Shown piece after piece: positions 13,201 through 24,072 of a stretch of 64,000 bases of DNA. The stretch covers positions 1 through 64,000 of the forward strand of contig WNNJ02000095.1 in NCBI GenBank assembly GCA_012934845.2, given 5' to 3'. The position numbers and the translations under genes are program-made. Under the pieces are notes generated by a model, which saw only the letters and a list, made by a program, of their open reading frames with translations, searched no databases and had not been told where the DNA came from. Origin of the DNA: Pomphorhynchus laevis (Eukaryota > Acanthocephala > Palaeacanthocephala > Echinorhynchida > Pomphorhynchidae). How positions within the stretch are numbered: position 1 is the first letter of the stretch; every line of letters starts with the position of its first letter.

Positions 13201-16200
13201 TTTGCTGTGCTGTTAATCATTACAACTCTAACTGCTCGCAACCTACTTAATTTAGGATGGTATTGAGCTCGTGTTGTTTTACTTGTGGGATCGACCAAGT
13301 TTAATGTTATTAATATTTGTGTCATCGTATATATAATAGAAATATTATTCAAGCATGCATCCGGATCGGAAAGCGATTCGGTATTATAATCGTTAATAAT
13401 AAGTAAACGGGGAGAATGGGCATAACTGAATATTGAGCACACTCTTGAAATCTGAATCCTTCTGATGAAGCTCAATCAGCAGAAAGTGGTGTAGGGATTT
13501 GATTTATGATAAACTGTGATGATTTCTAATATCCAGTTATTTGTCGGTTTTCCCCGATTACTTATTAGTAACGACTATATAAATTACAAATTGTAACTCA
13601 AATATTTAACAAACCTGTAGTTTGTTATCACAACAAGCGGTTCACATTATAAATTATTTGATATATATAATGTAATTAGTCTAGATAACTAGGCTAAGAA
13701 TAAAAATGTCACAATATTATTCTAAACGTTTTGGTTTAAAATAAGCCTTAATCTGATGAATGTCTATTTTAATCAGAAACGTTTGCAATAATATTGTGAC
13801 ATTTTTCCTTTCTTTCCTAGTTATTTAAACTAATTAAATCAATTAAAGAGTATCGACGATATACCCTAGGCGGCGACTTATCCTATATATACTTATCTTG
13901 ATATTTGTGAGATATATTTGAAATATATACAATTATATATACTTTATATTCATATAATCTTATTAAATCTGTAATATTGAACTTAATTGCCAAGTAAATT
14001 AATTAAACTTTATTGATAAAATTTTATAAATAAACTTTATTGCTACTTTAAGAAGGTGTAACTTCTATAAATTAAAAATCTTAATATTAATTTTGTGTTG
14101 ATAAGATAAATGTTAATATATAAATTATATATAATCTACGATTGTATTGTAGAATAAATAGGTTACTGCATTTTACAATGTCTAGATGCAAATTACATCA
14201 GCCAGCTAGTGTCATAAATGCTACCAGTGTTGTAATGTTTTTAGTTAGCATTAGTATTTTTGATACAGTTTATGTGCAACAAGAAGGCTGTTCTTTCTGT
14301 TTAGGATGATTTAGATGATGACGATGTTATGCTACTCGATACGGGAAATACGATCTACATTTGGATAGGACAAAATGCCTCCGAAATGGAAATAAAGCTT
14401 GCTCTTAAAGCAGCTCAGGTATAATTTATTTTATTTTTAAGTATTTCAGATATAAAGAGATAGGCAACTATAGATTTAAAATATAATAAACACCAATGGC
14501 TATTTAGTACTAATTTGTGTTATGAATATGGTAGTGAGAATATTGAATCCTTTGGGGAACATTTCCTTAACTTTATAAAATTGAATATGACAGGAAGAAT
14601 ATTGAATTCTTTGTGGAGCATTTCCTTAGCTTTATAAAATTATATATTTAGCTTTAATTAATGATGATTAATTAATGATGATTAATTAAATCTGATTAAA
14701 TTGATTAATCTCTATTTGTTCAAACTTTTTTATATGTGGACGGTTAAATAATTTCCAAACTTTTACACTGGATTGTTTTATAAAAAGTTCGAATTAATTG
14801 ACGGGTATTGGCAATGTTTTCAATGCTCAGTACAGAACGCATTACAAACCATTTTATGACATTATGCTAATCGATTTATAAATATTGGCCTTTTAATACC
14901 AAGTTGTTTTAAGTCGTTCGAATTAAAAGTCTATTCATAAAAATTGACATTTATTTTAAATTTAAACTTGATATATAAATTATATAAAATCTTATATAAT
15001 TATTTATTATTTATCTTTATTTTTAATTTATAAATCGTATAAAATACGCAGAGTCAGTTATCTGATCTGAATTAATTTAATTATAATACAATTAAACAAA
15101 TTCAATAAAAGAACAAATTTATCCAGGTAGTTTCATTCTTAACAAAACCAATATTAATGATAAAGAAGGTGTATATCTAGATATGAACATTAAATTAACA
15201 TTAACTAAAACTACTATTAATTTATATCGTAAAGATGGCATATTTAAATTTACAAGAAACATATTTTTGCATGAGCATTCATGCATACCATATAATATAA
15301 AATATAATACATTAAATAATGAAATTTTAAGAATTGCAACAATATGTAATGATATTGGCTTTCTTCAAAATCATTTAAATAATTTAATAGATACATATTT
15401 TAAACTAGGTTACTATAAAAATAACATCAAGCAGAAAATAGTAAAATATATAAATCAACAAAGTTTATATTATTTAAATTTTAACAATAACTTTTGTCAT
15501 TATATAAATATAAATTGTATAAAATATTATAATTATTTATTTCCAAGTATTTATCTTTATTTTTGATTTATATAGCATCAATTCGGAGACTCAGTAATAT
15601 GATAATTTGTTTAGCTAAAATTTTGATCGCGTAGGGTTTACATAAAATTTTTAGCGATGCAATAATGGGGAGTATATATTTCAGATGCCATTAAATCAAG
15701 TCAATGATCAAGTCAATATAAAGATTAGATATTCATAGTATTTGATTTTACGATGCGATTATTATCTAGAATAGTCAACTAGGCTGTTTTGTATTTTAAA
15801 ACCATTAGGACATCACATTAGGACTTGATAGTAAACCCGACATTGAATTGAACATTAATACTTATTAAATTTAAATTTAACTGATAGCAATAAAATATGG
15901 ACATCAATCTTAGCATGATTTGACTATAATTTTGTGTTTTACCTTTAATTTTGAATAATTTCATTTTTTCTCGTTTTAATTTTGTCTTCAATAATTTATT
16001 CAACCATCTTTACATCTATGGTTTTGTTTTACTCTGAATTTTCTTTAATGTAAAAAATATATGTACGTTTGTTTTGTTTTCCGTTGTTTCTCTGACTCGA
16101 TGTTCCTCTAACAACACAAATCTATTTATTTTTTATCTATTTATAAATAAATAGATAAAAAATAAAAAAATAAATAAATCTATTTATTTAAAGTTCGTCA

Positions 16201-19200
16201 TCAACACTTCATTTGCATTTTACGTTCTATAAGCAACTTCAAATAAAGTTGCTTTAATTGTACCTACGTTTTTATGATCATGCATATATGTTTTGATCTA
16301 CTGTTTGTTCATGTACTTCTGTTTGATCTTCAACAGAGCATATTATTCACTATTTACGCATATGTCCCGGTTAAAAGTTTAAAATTATTTTTAGTTAAAT
16401 ATTGACGATCTATAAATGTGTGATATTTTTTTGGTTTTATCTTCGTGATTAATGCTTTGATGCAAAAACATTTTATCTCAATGATTAATGTTTTAATGCA
16501 AAACGTTATAATAAAGTTGTCAACACGTACGCATATATTCGTTTGTGAATAATAAATGCAATGGAAAATAAATCAAAAATAACATAAAAATAAATTTTAA
16601 TGTTAAATGGAATCTGTAACATTATCTAACTAAAATAACAGAGTAAACATTTTCAACAAACAATGTATATCTTAGTTGAATATATGGATTTGTTATGTTC
16701 TTATATTAGCTGGCTTGCATTATGATTGCGCATGGGACATGAGTTGAATTAGATTTGGTAACAGGAACCCTTACTAAAATGGAAAACGTATTGAGTCTGG
16801 AAATTTATTCCTTTTGTCTGTTCTAAAATTTCTTTTGTAGAATTAATACTGAAATAGCGTTTTATACCAATATTAATTTCGATTAACCTACAATATTTCT
16901 TGAAGTGTGCTTTAACTACCTGAAGTATTTTATTCATATAAACCGAAAGTGGTTTTAATGTACATTTGAACGCACTACATATGAACCTAGGTTTTATTGG
17001 ATTTTTATGTAATTTTGGATTCCAATATAATATAGGTATAGTTTTATTATCTAATTCAACCTTTATACCCTTTTTATCCATTATAGAACAGTGACTTGTA
17101 ATAATTGTTTCTAAACTCAACTCACTACATTCATATGTTGGATTTACATTTAAATCATTGGAATTAACCTCTTTCATTAGTATATCATAATAAATCTTTT
17201 TGCATATGAAGACAAAGTTATTACTAGCTTTATCAATAGTTGTTATTATATAGTTATCCTTTAATTTAGTAAGTTCTTTATACATATCTTTATTAATTTT
17301 ATCATTCCTTTTATAATTGTTTATTGTTTCCATTTTCTCTATAATTTTATCTAATATATAAGTTTTCCAAATGTTTATCTTTGTGTATTAAAGCCTTTAA
17401 TATTAATCAACTTATCAAAGTAAGCATTTTAGTCATTATATAACGAATTGTAAATTATATTTATCTTGTTATCATTATTTAATCTATATTTATACCCTTT
17501 TGATAGCAGCTTTTTTAATTCACAATTTTCAATTAATTTTAGATTATGGGTACATATATGTTTATTTATTTTATCAACACTAAGACTTTTGCAATCGTAT
17601 TCTGTTTCCATTATGTTTCTAATATTATCGTTACATATTGATTTTAATTCTTTATAGTAATTACAAATATTTCGTCCTAATGGCGGTATCAACTTATATC
17701 TTATTTTAGGAATATATTTACTTAAATCTGACCCTATTATTTCTTTACTTTTAGAATTATTTAAAAGTCCGCTATATTTATGTTATCTATACATTTATTA
17801 ATGAAGTTTATGGTTAATGTATATTTTCTATTGTTATTATTAACATTTATTGTCCGATTATTGTATTTTATATTACAATAACTGTCTATTATACAACTCA
17901 ATTTATCATAATCGTTAATCCATCTTTGATTTATTGAACAAATGATATTTTTAGAAAAACTTCTTATATTTACATAAAGATCTTTTAGTTTATTATCTCT
18001 TAAAAGTTGTTTTAATATTTCTAATTGTTCATTTATATACATATCTTTTTTAATATTTTTAACTCTATTTTTCCTATTCCTTTTATCACCATGACTTCTT
18101 GGTTTGCGTTTAACCGGATTATTATAATATAGTTGTTTATTATGTATTATACTACTTCTGCCAATTCCTTGTACCACGTCATTCAATCCTAATGGGTACA
18201 TGGAATTAAGCGTTTTAATCTAAAAATCTTCTTTTTCTAATAGTTTTTGATTTAATATTGAAATGTTTTCTTCGATAATATGTTCTAAAATAAATAATTT
18301 ACAGTTTTTAATATCATGTCCTATTAATCTCATATGTTTATGAAATATAGTTTGACTATTATGCTGTATATTATATATGTGTTGCCTAAACCTAGTTTTT
18401 AACATTTGATATGTTTTTCCTATATATTGCAATTCACATGTGCATTGTATTAGGTACACTACACCTGCGGTATTGCAGTTACAATTATTATTAATATTTA
18501 ATGAAAAACATTTGTTTGTCGTATTACTTACAATACAATTATTATTTATAACATCACAAACTATACAATTTTTTCTGTTACATTTAAAAGATCTAAAATT
18601 GAAATCATTAGTACTTACGTATTTTTCCAATCTGGTTGAGTACATGTAACTTTTAAGTCATAATTTTTAACGTTGCTTTTTCGGTGTCGCCACCTAGTTT
18701 AGTTGACTCAGACTAAACTTACAACGGGCCATCCAGCAGCATCTGACAGGGGGCTGCCCTGCTTAAGGCGGTTGCAGGCTGGAACAACATCTATAAAGAT
18801 CTACCACCTTCACTCGAAGCTCTACGCGACCTGGCTATTGACCATTACCTGGTCTCTTAAACGTGATCACGTGAAGCAGTTTACATTTTAAAGTGTAAAC
18901 ACCTTGGGATGCAAACTTCTCCCTTTTTTAAAATTAATAATTCATCAAACTTGTTTGAAAATAAGAAAAATAATAGTAAAGTCGTAACCAATAATACATA
19001 GTTTCAGTATTTCTGACAGAGGTCATATTACCGGGAAAACAAAGTCTACAGGTCAATAATAACATGTCAGTAGAACAAATTAAATCAGCTAACTGAGTCT
19101 ACGTATTTAATATAATTATAAAATAAACAAAACATAATAATGCTAAATCAAAATTTAATAATTAAATAATAAAATAAATAATTATAAAAAATAAAAGATC

Positions 19201-19627
19201 TGGCACTGATGAGTCATTGTGATGACGAAACGGCATTCGTCATTCTTTCGCGTCTGGCTTACATGTTTTACAAGAAATTCACGCGGAATGGTCTCACTCT
19301 CCTTAAATTCATAAAAAAATAAAAGTAATGAAAATATTTAAAATCTAGTTTTACTTAAATGTTTTGCTTCCGATTCATTTCTGTGTAGTTATTTTACCTT
19401 TTCTTATTTTTAAGACTTATTATCGCCATCTACAGACTGCACACAGGATTCGTAACAAGCAGAATGATTCCATTATAAAGTTTACCGCAAAGAACAGGGA
19501 ATGTGAGGAGTTTACCCGCTGCTTTCATGGCTGGATAAAAGCTAAAAACCTCGACCAACAAAAGAATCACTATTATAATACCCAGCGGCAGTTATCGACT
19601 CGACAACAATCAAATGCAAATAGATAA
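10072..19627 (+). CDS. FLII: flightless-1 homologue (gelsolin-family actin regulator), 3' half, six exons
   Basis: Exons: 10072-10295, 10382-10496, 12464-12562, 12621-12713, 14305-14418, 19415-19627. All introns are GT-AG and phases agree, giving about 238 residues. Read in order they follow animal [12 protein letters not shown] and CTRCIQI in exon 1, the SDVCYILK junction (FLII: SEFCFILK), an NFWKDI segment, [27 protein letters not shown] with [20 protein letters not shown], and EFTRCFHGW. These are the last two gelsolin-like repeats. FLII links leucine-rich-repeat signalling to actin remodelling; the LRR half must lie left of the window. The protein ends with about 28 extra, Gln/Asn-rich residues compared with vertebrate FLII. 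The last intron is 5 kb and full of PLE pieces. The gene is convergent with MKK4. Confidence 0.93.
10382..10496 (+). CDS. FLII: FLII exon: CYILK-VYLWYG segment
   Basis: Acceptor TTATTAG ends at 10381, donor GTAAGT at 10497. Encodes [18 protein letters not shown] and a [14 protein letters not shown] helix, the strand-helix core of a gelsolin fold (usual FLII: [20 protein letters not shown]). Confidence 0.92.
10497..12463. other. FLII intron, no recognised content
   Basis: About 2 kb of AT-rich intron. I see short AT-rich repeats (for example the repeated ACAATTTGTT/AAAATTTGT phrases at 11890-12000) but no gene, transposon protein or clear terminal repeat. Confidence 0.6.
12464..12562 (+). CDS. 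FLII: FLII exon: NFWKDI segment
   Basis: Acceptor AAATAG ends at 12463, donor GTTAGT at 12563; exactly 33 codons, phase 0. Matches the EPENFFWVGIG stretch of animal FLII. Confidence 0.88.
12621..12713 (+). CDS. FLII: FLII exon: start of last gelsolin repeat
   Basis: Acceptor TTTTTAG ends at 12620, donor GTTAAT at 12714; 31 codons, phase 0. Encodes [18 protein letters not shown], almost the same as human ARLFRCSNEKGYF. The intron before it is only 58 bp. Confidence 0.92.
12714..14304. other. FLII intron with one foldback element and an unknown minus-strand ORF
   Basis: 1.6 kb intron. It holds the 136-bp foldback at 13687-13822 and an unidentified 144-codon minus-strand frame at 13041-13475, whose only striking segment is [18 protein letters not shown] do not recognise that protein and no exon structure supports it. 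The rest is AT-rich. Confidence 0.5.
13687..13822. repeat. 136-bp foldback (MITE-like hairpin)
   Basis: The left arm starts AACTAGG and includes AAAATGTCACAATATTATT; the right arm is its imperfect reverse complement, ending CCTAGTT. Arms are about 55 bp with a short spacer. This is the shape of a miniature inverted-repeat element, in an FLII intron. No target-site duplication is obvious. Confidence 0.75.
14305..14418 (+). CDS. FLII: FLII exon: [11 protein letters not shown] segment of last gelsolin repeat
   Basis: Acceptor CTGTTTAG ends at 14304, donor GTATAA at 14419; 38 codons, phase 0. Encodes [17 protein letters not shown] and [10 protein letters not shown], the diagnostic gelsolin-family LLDTG-xx-xxWxG strand pair and following helix. 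Confidence 0.95.
14519..14640. repeat. Direct tandem duplication, about 60 bp unit
   Basis: The phrase from GAATATTGAATCC through CTTTATAAAATT is repeated with a few changes directly after itself. Intronic, function unknown. Confidence 0.6.
15114..15570 (+). mobile_element. Naiad-like PLE fragment, C-terminal part of RT
   Basis: A 127-codon open frame (15183-15566) begins in the middle of the RT with [19 protein letters not shown] and continues through [20 protein letters not shown] and [16 protein letters not shown], shared almost word for word with copies at 29.5, 33.3, 41.4, 56.8, 58.1 and 62.3 kb. Upstream RT motifs are absent, so it is 5'-truncated. It lies in the last FLII intron, on the FLII strand. 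Similarity fades after about 15466. Confidence 0.85.
15580..16744. other. FLII intron, no recognised element
   Basis: AT-rich intron DNA. It contains an AT-rich near-palindrome at about 16120-16190 (ATAAATAGATAAAAAATAAA and its complement), possibly a simple-sequence expansion. No protein or terminal repeat recognised. Confidence 0.5.
16745..18660 (-). mobile_element. Permuted (Naiad-like) PLE, 5' half: GIY-YIG endonuclease upstream of RT
   Basis: Reading the minus strand from 18645: a Cys-rich module ([11 protein letters not shown] and further C-x-C pairs), then a GIY-YIG domain (GVVYLIQC, a second Cys pair, YIGKT, a following Arg and His). Next come a basic linker (18201-17761 and 17692-17429) and the N-terminal RT region (17333-16749) with [19 protein letters not shown] and SVYMNKIL. 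In classical Penelope the nuclease follows the RT; here it precedes it, the arrangement described for Naiad/Chlamys PLEs. The copy ends abruptly in the RT at 16745 and is broken into several frames. It sits in the last FLII intron, opposite to the gene. Confidence 0.85.
18703..19080 (+). mobile_element. Dispersed repeat with a non-LTR-like C-terminal end
   Basis: At 18766-18870 an open stretch reads [20 protein letters not shown] and ends at a stop, like the WNxLP-PSxxxA end seen in many LINE ORFs. The following 18850-19080 reappears inverted at 39085-39330, including the phrase GTTTGCATCCCAAGGTG on the complementary strand. The two copies show that it is a dispersed repeat. The clade is uncertain. 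Confidence 0.5.
19075..19190 (+). repeat. PLE tail fragment (AACTGAGTCTACGTATT repeat)
   Basis: The segment starting AAATCAGCTAACTGAGTC is repeated at 32785 and 54917 and, inverted, at 44045-44082. In intact copies it is the terminal untranslated tail of the Naiad-like PLE. Here it stands alone. Confidence 0.7.
19195..19312 (+). ncRNA. Hammerhead ribozyme candidate, copy 1 of a four-copy family
   Basis: CTGATGA at 19206-19212, a perfect 5-bp stem II (GTCAT/ATGAC, 4-nt loop) at 19213-19226, and GAAA at 19227-19230. Stem III is then either short (CG/CG closing at TC 19240-19241) or long (closing at GCGTC, ending 19254). The long version is favoured because GCGT with a TGGCT-like flank is kept in the other copies near 50 kb. 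Only the first two stem I pairs (CA/TG) are clear. It lies about 160 bp upstream of the last FLII exon, in FLII sense. Could be part of a PLE or retrozyme-like repeat. Confidence 0.6.
19415..19627 (+). CDS. FLII: FLII terminal exon
   Basis: Acceptor TTTTTAAG ends at 19414. Starts [11 protein letters not shown], continues to [10 protein letters not shown] (human FLII: AFTRCFHAW) and ends with a Gln/Asn-rich tail and TAA at 19625-19627. The tail after the conserved tryptophan is about 30 residues, longer than in vertebrates. Confidence 0.93.
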   Translation, partial: TYYRHLQTAHRIRNKQNDSIIKFTAKNRECEEFTRCFHGWIKAKNLDQQKNHYYNTQRQLSTRQQSNANR

Positions 19628-19665
19628 GAAATATATGAAAAAAAAACAATTATTTAAAAGATGAT

Positions 19666-19671
19666 AATAAA
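19666..19671 (+). promoter_or_regulatory. Likely FLII polyadenylation signal
   Basis: AATAAA 39 bp after the FLII stop codon, in an A-rich 3' region. A short 3' UTR would fit. Inferred from position only. Confidence 0.45.
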
Positions 19672-20990
19672 ATATTAGTTGAAGCAATATTAGTAGTAGT
19701 AGAATTAGCAACATCGATAAAGAATCGTCATCTACCAAAGCCTTCATTTTCCTGCTACTTACATAAATATGATTGCCTGTATAAGCAGTATTAATAACAA
19801 AGATCAAAATGTACACAACAGAATCACAAATAATGTCGATGACCACCATTTTGTAGAGATAATACCATCGATTTCTGGGGTTTTGTTTTTGACGATTATT
19901 TAGGTACTACATAAACTCGTATGCCTCCTCTAAAAGCTAGTATGATACCGGTATTTTTGTCTTATTTTTGTCGTTTACTTGTCAATGTTTATATAATGTT
20001 ACAAAAACAACAACGTAATTACAATTAATTAATACTGTAATTAATACTGTTTTGATTTTTTGGACGACTGCTAATTCATATTTCAAAACGATTAATAATA
20101 TGATCACACACCAGACAAAATTTTTCCCAATTATTTGAGCTCAAAAGGTTTTGACCACTTACGTCAACTGCACATATATACAATTATTTACATTTGATGG
20201 ACTTGCAATTTGTACCTCTGTGAATTTTAGTTTGATTTCTCTTTAATTGAAGATCGAGTGTATTCCCGATCACTGACTAATGCTCGAATTTAAAAGTAGA
20301 ATCATGACGCTATCATTTACAGATTTTTTGATTTTAAAAGTCTGTATCATGATGTGCACGTAATAGCGTTGGAAAAAATTGAATCGAGTGGATAGCTGTG
20401 TCTATTTTATACTTCATGTGATGAATGGAGCCAATTTAAATTAGAACTTCTAAATAAAGATTTATTAAGGCATTTCAACAAAGTTCGATATATGATGATA
20501 TCAAGTAGCAACAATTGTATGTGTGTTTTCTGACACCAAAAATGCTTTCGTGTGATTTTTCGTATGTACTCTTCCTTATTTCATGTTTAAGCGATTATGG
20601 ACAATTAGGACTAAACCCTGTCCCGAAAAGTAGAACTTGCTTTGAAAGATGTGATACTATGATAATTCCTTAATCGAGACAAAAACGATGATATGTAAGC
20701 TGTACCCACTTGAGTCCACGGATCCACGTAAAATCCACAAGGATCTAAAAGCTTAAAGCGCACTTTAGGAATTTGTAAGTTCACATAATCGTTAAATTAA
20801 TATATAAAAATGTACATGCTAGATTTATATTCCGTTGTTTACATTCTATATAAATAACACCCACAGTTGTCAAAATAATGGATTTCAAAAGATCCATGAG
20901 CTAAGTAATTAAAAGCTGATGTGCTAGTATTTTAAGAAATATATTCAGATAGCAATTGCAAGCATATTAAAACACATCCTTTATCTGTAC
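19672..20990. other. Intergenic region between convergent FLII and MKK4
   Basis: About 1.3 kb between the two gene ends. AT-rich, with no recognised gene, RNA or transposon. Confidence 0.6.
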
Positions 20991-21017
20991 AACATTGACA
21001 AATATATTGATAACTGA

Positions 21018-21023
21018 TTTATT
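21018..21023 (-). promoter_or_regulatory. Likely MKK4 polyadenylation signal
   Basis: AATAAA on the minus strand 77 bp downstream of the MKK4 stop. Inferred from position. Confidence 0.4.
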
Positions 21024-21099
21024 ATGACAACTGACTAATAAATTGTCAAATAAATTTAAAACCAAATACAATTTAACATAAGATGATTATAGTAAAAAT

Positions 21100-21472
21100 T
21101 TAAAATTCCACATGTTCGTGTGAATCGCTTGAAACGTCACCTGTATCTTCACTGCCGTTGTCTTTATCAGAACGATGGTCAAATTGCCTATCACTATCAT
21201 TGATCTGATTATCATCATCTTTCTGAATGTGGTTTTCAACGGCACACACTTTTGTCGTCGTTGTCCTTATCTCTGTAACTTGCTGCTGTAGGTCACAAGT
21301 CTTTTCACTTCCTAATAACTGTTGTATTTGCTGGGTTTCCAATGAATGTAGAAGTATGATTTTCTCAGTGTAGCGCATTTCCTCATCTTCCACATAAGGG
21401 GACAACATATGAATCCAATTGTGCAATAACAATTCCGTGTATTCGGGTCGCTGGTCAACGTCGCGTGTCAAA
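21100..21472 (-). CDS. MAP2K4: MKK4 terminal exon
   Basis: Acceptor TTTGTAG on the minus strand, one base then TTG ACA CGC. Joined to the previous exon it restores CLTRD, the usual CLTKD of MKK4. [13 protein letters not shown] ends the kinase fold; the rest is a low-complexity acidic tail rich in Asp, Ser and Gln. Confidence 0.92.
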
Positions 21473-23994
21473 CTACAAACGACAATAAAACTAAATATTT
21501 AAAATAATATTGAAAGCATAATATTAAAGAATATTAAGAGTAATTACTAAATATTATAAGCCGTTTATGGGAAACCCACATTATCAATATCATCTTTATA
21601 ATACGGTTTTACAAATATAAGACTAGACAGGAAAAAACTCAAAGACACCAAAATGCATTTACGTGTGCATTACATTAAAGTTCGTTTTTCCTGTGTTAGC
21701 CTAGCATAGCAGTGCATTAAAATAAATCAATAAAATGTTTATTGTGTTGGAAAGCTGCCAATAGCGAGGATCAACGTATTATAATTATTTTTGAATAAAG
21801 TTGATTATTTGTATATTTACTTATAGTTTCATAAAGAAACTATACTTTCTGCCGCAAGCATACTTATACTTTCTGTTGCTAGTATAGAGAAGATAAATCA
21901 ACTTAGCATCACTACATAAAAATCTACTTTCTTGCAATTTACCATCGGCTTACAAAGTCTTCCATGTCCTTTGAGTATCGATTAGCAGGCAATTGAGGTA
22001 TATCGTCACTAGTAATTTGCTTTAACATCTCAAATACAGTTCCGTGATAAGGATGTAAACCAGTTGTAAGCTCTATCTATACATTTCAAAAGGAAATTAT
22101 ATAAGTACAATAAATGTATCATAGTATTAAAGACTTAATATATTTCTGTCATCATTTAATAATAAACGCCCATTAAAGATAATAGTCTAATTTTCAATTG
22201 ATTCACGTAAATCTTTATTTATTTATACTATAATTTAAATCTTTACAATTTAGCGGCCAACTCTCCTTTCCTTAACAAAGTTTTCTATGTAGAAATAAAA
22301 TTATTTACTATATGAAATTAATTCATAGTCATTACTGATCGAGCTTGCCCGAGCGATTTTGTACTAGCCAGCACAAATAATATTAATGTATCGTATCTTA
22401 GACTGTAGTAAATATCGCGTTCAACTATCTTACTTCAAATAAGGACAATGAACATCTTATAAATAAATATATTCGAGTTCCCTTTGGGTAGTCAATGCGC
22501 CGAGCAGATACTTCTGATCTCTGTTTGGCCACCACAACACAGTATTCATTATCTCAAATGGCGAATATTGTAAATTGCTCTCTCTCGATATATAAGTAAA
22601 TTATACTGAACAATAAAATGTTTGTTATTGTTAAAACCTGTACATGACCAATAAAATCGTAAATTTGGAAGTGATATTGATTAGCTTGTAATTATTCTAT
22701 TATGCAATAAACTGAAATAGATCATGAATTAAAATCGACTTAAATTTACTGGTTATCAGCAAACTTATTACAATAAAAGTAAATAATACTGCAATATCAA
22801 AGATATTGCAAGAAAGAATCTATAATTCCGTTTATCATTCTTTATGAACAATTTAGAACACCGATCATTTAAATACATAAAAATACTGATTTATTTTCAG
22901 AAATAAATCTTATCACCTTGTGATAATAATGATGTAAAAATCGATGAAAAGATTGATAAAAAGCCGCTTAATAAAAAAATAATGTTTTTAATTAAACATT
23001 TAATAAGAAAGAATTTCATAAAACTTTTTTAATTAACACGAACAGAGAAGTATTAACCCGCATGCTTTTTTACAACCTTCGTCGGGAAGCTTAATCCGGA
23101 ATGCGCCCTCCCCTCACAGGCGCATAGTCTCCTATAAGGCGTTTCGACCTTAGACTACTCATCACTACATGATGATTTCTTTCAGAGGTTTACTAAGTAT
23201 AAAGTACTGTCGACGTTGTGTAGCTACAAGGCCACTGATGAGACCACCTTGTAGTGATGAGTAGACTAAGGTCGAAACGCCTCATTGGAGGCTAGGCGTC
23301 TGTGGTGGGCGCATTCCGGGTTAAGCTTCCCGACGAAGGTTGTAAAAACGCATGCAGGTTTATACTTTCCTGTTCGTTTTAATAAAAAAAATGTATGAAA
23401 TTCTTTCTCATTAATATAACGTCATCAGTAGTTTCCAAACATTTAATTTTTCTCACAAATAGAATAGAAATAAAAAACAAACTGAATTTGATTTTTGATT
23501 ATTAACCTAATTCAAAATGTTAATTGAGATGACCGCAGCTAATATATTCATGAATATTCGTCGAATAAATAGATATGATTCAACAATGTTCAATCTATCA
23601 CAAATCTCATTCAGTACTGAAAATTCAACTAAATACTATTGGTTACGTTTGCACGGACTACATGATCGTAAATATAATTTCAATCTAAGAACAGTGGATG
23701 GTAAAATGAAATTCATTTATAAATTACAATAAACTACAAACATATTTTGACATTGATCTTCAACATTTTATGTAACTTTTACAACTTTAATGAAAATTGC
23801 AAAAATTACATAAAACACGGAAGATAGAAATATAATTACATGAAATACTAAAATTAAATAACCTTGAAATTAAATAACCATGTGAAAATTTTGTTCTTAG
23901 TATAAATATACACTAATTAACTAGTTTCAGATTAAAATTCTTCTTTAGGATGTAATTGTTTGTTTTTATTCAATTGTTATTAAAATTTCCTAAT

Positions 23995-24072
<78 letters not shown>

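Larger units (their letters stand above)
22984..23450. repeat. Head-to-head pair of PLE-type terminal segments (large palindrome)
   Basis: The left arm (about 22984-23160) and right arm (about 23246-23450) are inverted copies of one sequence. Shared landmarks are AAAGAATTTCAT, ACGAACAG, the GCATGC box, TTCCCGACGAAGG, GCGCATTCCGG and the GGTCGAAACGCC core. The same sequence recurs at 37240-37450 next to the classical PLE, so the arms are probably PLE terminal (pLTR-like) segments. It lies in an MKK4 intron. Confidence 0.8.
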
